A DNA stretch of 10,304 bases, taken from positions 1 through 10,304 of the forward strand of contig CAJVPP010004010.1 of NCBI GenBank assembly GCA_910592005.1, read 5' to 3'. Each line of letters starts with the position of its first letter. Position 1 is the first letter of the stretch. The stretch is from Funneliformis mosseae (lineage: Eukaryota; Glomeromycota; Glomeromycetes; Glomerales; Glomeraceae). Shown piece after piece: positions 8,184 to 10,304 of the stretch. The notes beneath the pieces were generated by a model, which worked only from the letters and a program-made list of their open reading frames with translations, ran no database searches and had not been told where the DNA came from. A program made the translations under genes and the position numbers.

Positions 8184-8607
8184 TTTACAATAAAATTTGT
8201 ACTACTTATTCATAATTTGGTTACAAAATTTATACAAATTTGACATTTCAGTAAAGAAGTTTATAAAAAAAATTCTAAATTTATAAAAAGAGAAAGAAAC
8301 ATTATTTTAAATATTTTTCTGAAGTAAAAGAGAAAAATTTTGAATAAGACTTATACTATTTCATTAGTGATCTTTGATTTGATTTTTGAATAATACAGCA
8401 TAACTAATAAATTAAGTAAATTTGTAAAGTTCTAAAGAAAGGATGATAGAAATAAAATAAATAAATAAAAAATCAATGTTGTTATATTACATATAGTATT
8501 GAAATAGAAATCATTTTTTAAATATTACCTATTTTCTAAAATATTCTTATATCTTATGTTATAATTATATATGAAATGCACCTTTCAAAGAGTATATGAA
8601 AAATTGA

Positions 8608-8650
8608 TACAATACGATTTGCTAGACCAGTACTGTACGATCTTGCAGAT
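8608..8650 (+). repeat. Short imperfect direct repeat around TACGAT
   Basis: TACAATACGATTTGCTAGA (8608-8626) and TACTGTACGATCTTGCAGA (8631-8649) share most positions with a period of 23 nt. The pair stands out as a G/C-richer patch in an AT-rich stretch and lies next to the 13-bp inverted repeat at 8680-8739. Confidence 0.5.
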
Positions 8651-8679
8651 TAGTATTTTTTCACAAAATTTGAATTATA

Positions 8680-8739
8680 TCATACTATACTAATAGTATA
8701 TATAAAGCTTTATTATAGAACTAGTATAGTATAGTATGA
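8680..8739. repeat. 13-bp perfect inverted repeat, possible MITE remnant
   Basis: TCATACTATACTA (8680-8692) and TAGTATAGTATGA (8727-8739) are exact reverse complements around a 34-nt centre. Weaker similarity continues outward on both sides (AAATTTGAAT on the left, GAATTTTAG on the right). The size and layout suit a miniature inverted-repeat or foldback remnant. The termini are not defined and no target duplication was found. Confidence 0.6.
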
Positions 8740-8851
8740 ATTTTAGAAACTTTATTTTGGTTCGTACTATTTGTCAAAATAATTTTAATAAAAATTAAAT
8801 TAAAAAAAAAACATTAATACATAAAATTAAAAATAATTTAATTACAAAAAT

Positions 8852-8936
8852 AATAATTAATTTTAATATGATGCATTTGTTCTTCAATAAAAAATAATTA
8901 ATTTTAATATGATGCATTTGTTCTTCAATAAAAAAT
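8852..8936 (+). repeat. Perfect 41-bp tandem duplication
   Basis: Two copies (8852-8892 and 8893-8933) with a few further matching bases are identical over their length. Each contains GATGCATTTGTTCTTCAATA. Absence of any mismatch in such a mutated region points to a recent duplication or to collapsed or variable copy number. Confidence 0.9.
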
Positions 8937-8965
8937 GATTATATTATTATTAATTTTTTATTGAA
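8924..8965. repeat. 13-bp perfect inverted repeat at end of the 41-bp duplication
   Basis: TTCAATAAAAAAT (8924-8936) and ATTTTTTATTGAA (8953-8965) are exact reverse complements around 16 nt. The left arm is the end of the second 41-bp copy, so a hairpin borders the duplication and may have helped to create it. Confidence 0.7.
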
Positions 8966-9093
8966 ATAAAAAGGAATATAATCAGTTAAAGATTTTAATT
9001 TTAAACATTATAAACTTTATAATAAATTTACCGTATTATTAATGTCTATTATGAAAGATTATTCCTATAATAAAAGCTCTATATGGGGGCTAA

Positions 9094-9116
9094 GCTATTA
9101 AAATCACCTTACGGGA
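9094..9116 (+). repeat. Dispersed repeat, diverged copy A
   Basis: GCTATTAAAATCACC followed by TTACGGGA matches the core of the copies at 9396 and 9966 with two or three changes. It is preceded by TATGGGGGCTAA. The reverse complement of the block begins TCCCGTAAGGTGATTTTAAT, which looks like a transposon terminus. A Helitron 5' end (starting TC) is one possibility but is unproven. Confidence 0.6.
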
Positions 9117-9385
9117 TAAGAAATTGATTTTGAGTAAATAATGATTAAAAAAAATGCTACGCCACAGTAAACATTTTCAACCAATAATAAATTGTTCTAT
9201 TTTTAAATATTAAGTCAAATTAATTATTAAGACGATACTAAAATTTATTATTTAAAATTTTTACTATTAAATTATTATTTTATAATATTTAAAATTTTGC
9301 TATTATAAAATATATAAATTTTATTATTTAAAATTATTTTACAGGACTAATTTTTGTAAAACTTGAAATCAATTTCATAATATGA
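9117..9385. other. AT-rich spacer with loosely repeated ATTTAAAATTTT units
   Basis: Several diverged copies of a TTATTATTTAAAATTTT-like unit occur between 9240 and 9345, followed by ACAGGACTAATTTTTGTAA. That last piece resembles the ACAGGACATTATTACACTAA end of the dispersed repeat. No gene is visible. Confidence 0.4.
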
Positions 9386-9432
9386 GAGATTTTGCTATTA
9401 AAATCACCCTATAGGACATTATTACACTAATT
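9386..9432 (+). repeat. Dispersed repeat, copy B
   Basis: This 47-bp block starts GAGATTTTGCTATTAAAATC and ends ATTATTACACTAATT. It matches copy C at 9957-10003 in 46 of 47 positions, differing only by T or C at 9412/9983. Sequence upstream (TGAAATCAATTT) also resembles copy C's upstream flank (TGAAAATCAATTTT). Confidence 0.85.
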
Positions 9433-9456
9433 AGTTCAGAGCGTAGTGAAGAACTA
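9432..9456. repeat. 6-bp hairpin around GAGCGTAGTGAA
   Basis: TAGTTC (9432-9437) pairs with GAACTA (9451-9456) around a 13-nt loop. It starts exactly where copies B and C of the dispersed repeat stop matching. Confidence 0.45.
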
Positions 9457-9565
9457 TTATGGTTTAAACTCAGTGACACAAAATGTCATTCTGTCTGCCT
9501 GCTTGACCTATAAGATGATGACGTTCAGTTACTGTGTTTGTCAGTATTGCTCGTGATTATTTCCC
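9433..9565 (+). other. G/C-richer block, likely transposon non-coding end
   Basis: After copy B the composition changes abruptly to balanced sequence: GAGCGTAGTGAAGAAC, then GACACAAAATGTCATTCTGT with a TGACA/TGTCA hairpin (9474-9488), a CTGTCTGCCTGC run, and GATGATGACGTTCAGTTACT. No frame is convincing. The layout of small hairpins and C/T-rich tetramers suggests a repeat-element terminus rather than a gene. I cannot name the element. Confidence 0.4.
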
Positions 9566-9722
9566 AAATCTTATCAAATTTATTTAAAAACTTTTTGTTA
9601 AAAAAAAAATTTTGCTTAATATTTTTTTTTATTTGTATTGCCATTTTTTCTGAGAAATGTGAATTAAAATAATTTTTTGATGCTTTGTTCCTATTTTTTT
9701 AACACTTCGTACTGTTATGTTA

Positions 9723-9887
9723 AATTGTGTTTTCTTCTGATATCAATGAAACTAGTCGTCCTTCTTCAAGCTTCCTTTCTTGTAACTTTTGCAAGTTCTT
9801 AATATGAAGCAACCTTTCGAACGTGAACTGTTTGAAGGAAATATCGTTTAGTAAACAGACGCGTGATATTGCGATAAAAGAATTTTT
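9723..9887 (-). CDS. 55-codon open frame, fragment of unknown gene
   Basis: On the minus strand the frame is open from the TAA at 9890-9888 to the TAA at 9722-9720. It has no ATG, so it would be an exon or a gene fragment. The translation includes NSFIAISRVCLLNDISFK, FERLLHIKNLQKLQERKLEE and GRLVSLISEENTI. The second part is charged and helix-forming, possibly a short coiled coil. The surrounding 9690-9950 stretch has more G/C and several CpGs, unlike the flanking DNA, which favours genuine coding or host origin over chance. I do not recognise the family. A competing 18-codon plus-strand frame at 9746-9802 is discussed separately. Confidence 0.3.
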
Positions 9888-9923
9888 TTACATTATATCC
9901 CCAGAATATTTTCTCACTATTCC

Positions 9924-9943
9924 CTAGTTTTATTGAAAATCAA
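9924..9943 (+). repeat. 20-bp direct repeat, left copy
   Basis: CTAGTTTTATTGAAAATCAA recurs at 9998-10017 with one change (G to A at the fourth base). The pair brackets copy C of the dispersed repeat with a period of 74 nt. Confidence 0.7.
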
Positions 9944-9956
9944 TTTTGTATTACTT

Positions 9957-10003
9957 GAGATTTTGCTATTAAAATCACCCTACAGGACATTATTACACTA
10001 ATT
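9957..10003 (+). repeat. Dispersed repeat, copy C
   Basis: It is identical to copy B (9386-9432) except at 9983. Its last six bases (CTAATT) overlap the start of the right 20-bp direct repeat, so most of it lies within the 74-nt period set by those repeats. This looks like an insertion with flanking duplication or a local tandem duplication. Confidence 0.85.
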
Positions 10004-10017
10004 TTATTGAAAATCAA
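9998..10017 (+). repeat. 20-bp direct repeat, right copy
   Basis: CTAATTTTATTGAAAATCAA matches 9924-9943 in 19 of 20 positions. It is followed by a poly-A run. Confidence 0.7.
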
Positions 10018-10054
10018 AAAAAAAAAAGGAATTTTTCAATAAAAAAAATTTTTT

Positions 10055-10077
10055 CTGGGGGTATGAATACCCCCCAG
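10055..10077. repeat. G/C-rich hairpin CTGGGGGTAT / ATACCCCCCAG
   Basis: The left arm has five G and the right arm six C, so one C bulges. The centre is GA. A further GACCCCCATTC follows. It is the most G/C-rich spot in the window and sits between A/T homopolymers (AAAAAAAATTTTTT just before it). Confidence 0.75.
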
Positions 10078-10190
10078 ACCCCCATTCAAACACACATTTA
10101 AATTATTAATAATGGTTTAATTAAAGTTAAAAAATTTTGAATTTTATAAGGATCCGAAACTTTTTTAACTTTTTAAATAATAAAATAATG

Positions 10191-10222
10191 CGATCATTTC
10201 CAAATTTAATGTCGATCATTTC
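10191..10222 (+). repeat. Direct repeat of CGATCATTTC
   Basis: CGATCATTTC occurs at 10191-10200 and 10213-10222, followed by CAAAT and TAAAAT respectively. The spacing is 22 nt. Confidence 0.5.
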
Positions 10223-10223
10223 T

Positions 10224-10243
10224 AAAATCTAATTTTAGATTTT
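10224..10243. repeat. 9-bp near-palindrome
   Basis: AAAATCTAA (10224-10232) and TTAGATTTT (10235-10243) are exact reverse complements separated by TT. Confidence 0.55.
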
Positions 10244-10304
10244 TTGATTGATATTACACAAAAAATGAGAAATTTTGATGGCCTAATTGCTTGATTTGTT
10301 AATA

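Overview
This looks like a repeat-rich, extremely AT-rich window of a fungal nuclear genome, most likely an arbuscular mycorrhizal fungus (Glomeromycotina). The evidence is the base composition, short GT-AG introns of 35-61 nt (one acceptor has a textbook TACTAAC branch point), and above all a decayed transposase whose motifs match a large multi-copy family I remember from these fungi. The placement rests on remembered family motifs and was not checked by a search. There is no intact long gene and no RNA gene.

Left part (1-2390). Bases 1-833 are AT-rich but CpG-containing non-coding sequence. On the minus strand, 834-1953 holds a four-exon gene remnant. Its splicing keeps one frame for 322 codons, but six in-frame stops break it. 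The protein is not one I recognise. Bases 1954-2390 hold only a branch point and acceptor belonging to this gene.

Central part (2391-6676, perhaps to about 7250). A plus-strand transposase pseudogene is recognisable as an ordered series of short conserved blocks separated by stops and frameshifts. A second element of about 1.1 kb (about 4245-5386), with internal inverted repeats and its own broken minus-strand gene (4980-4502), has been inserted into it. Another block of about 240 bp (3731-3972) also separates neighbouring motifs. CpG is almost absent from this part, in contrast to the left flank.

Right part (7250-10304). There is no recognisable gene. It is a mosaic of small repeats: 11-bp, 7-bp and 13-bp inverted repeats, a degenerate 45-nt tandem repeat, a perfect 41-bp tandem duplication, and three copies of a dispersed repeat (9094, 9386, 9957), two of them 46/47 identical. 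Between the last two copies lies a more GC-balanced island with a 55-codon minus-strand open frame. A G/C-rich hairpin sits at 10055-10077. Overall the window reads as nested, methylation-decayed transposon sequence beside a less decayed broken host or repeat-family gene.
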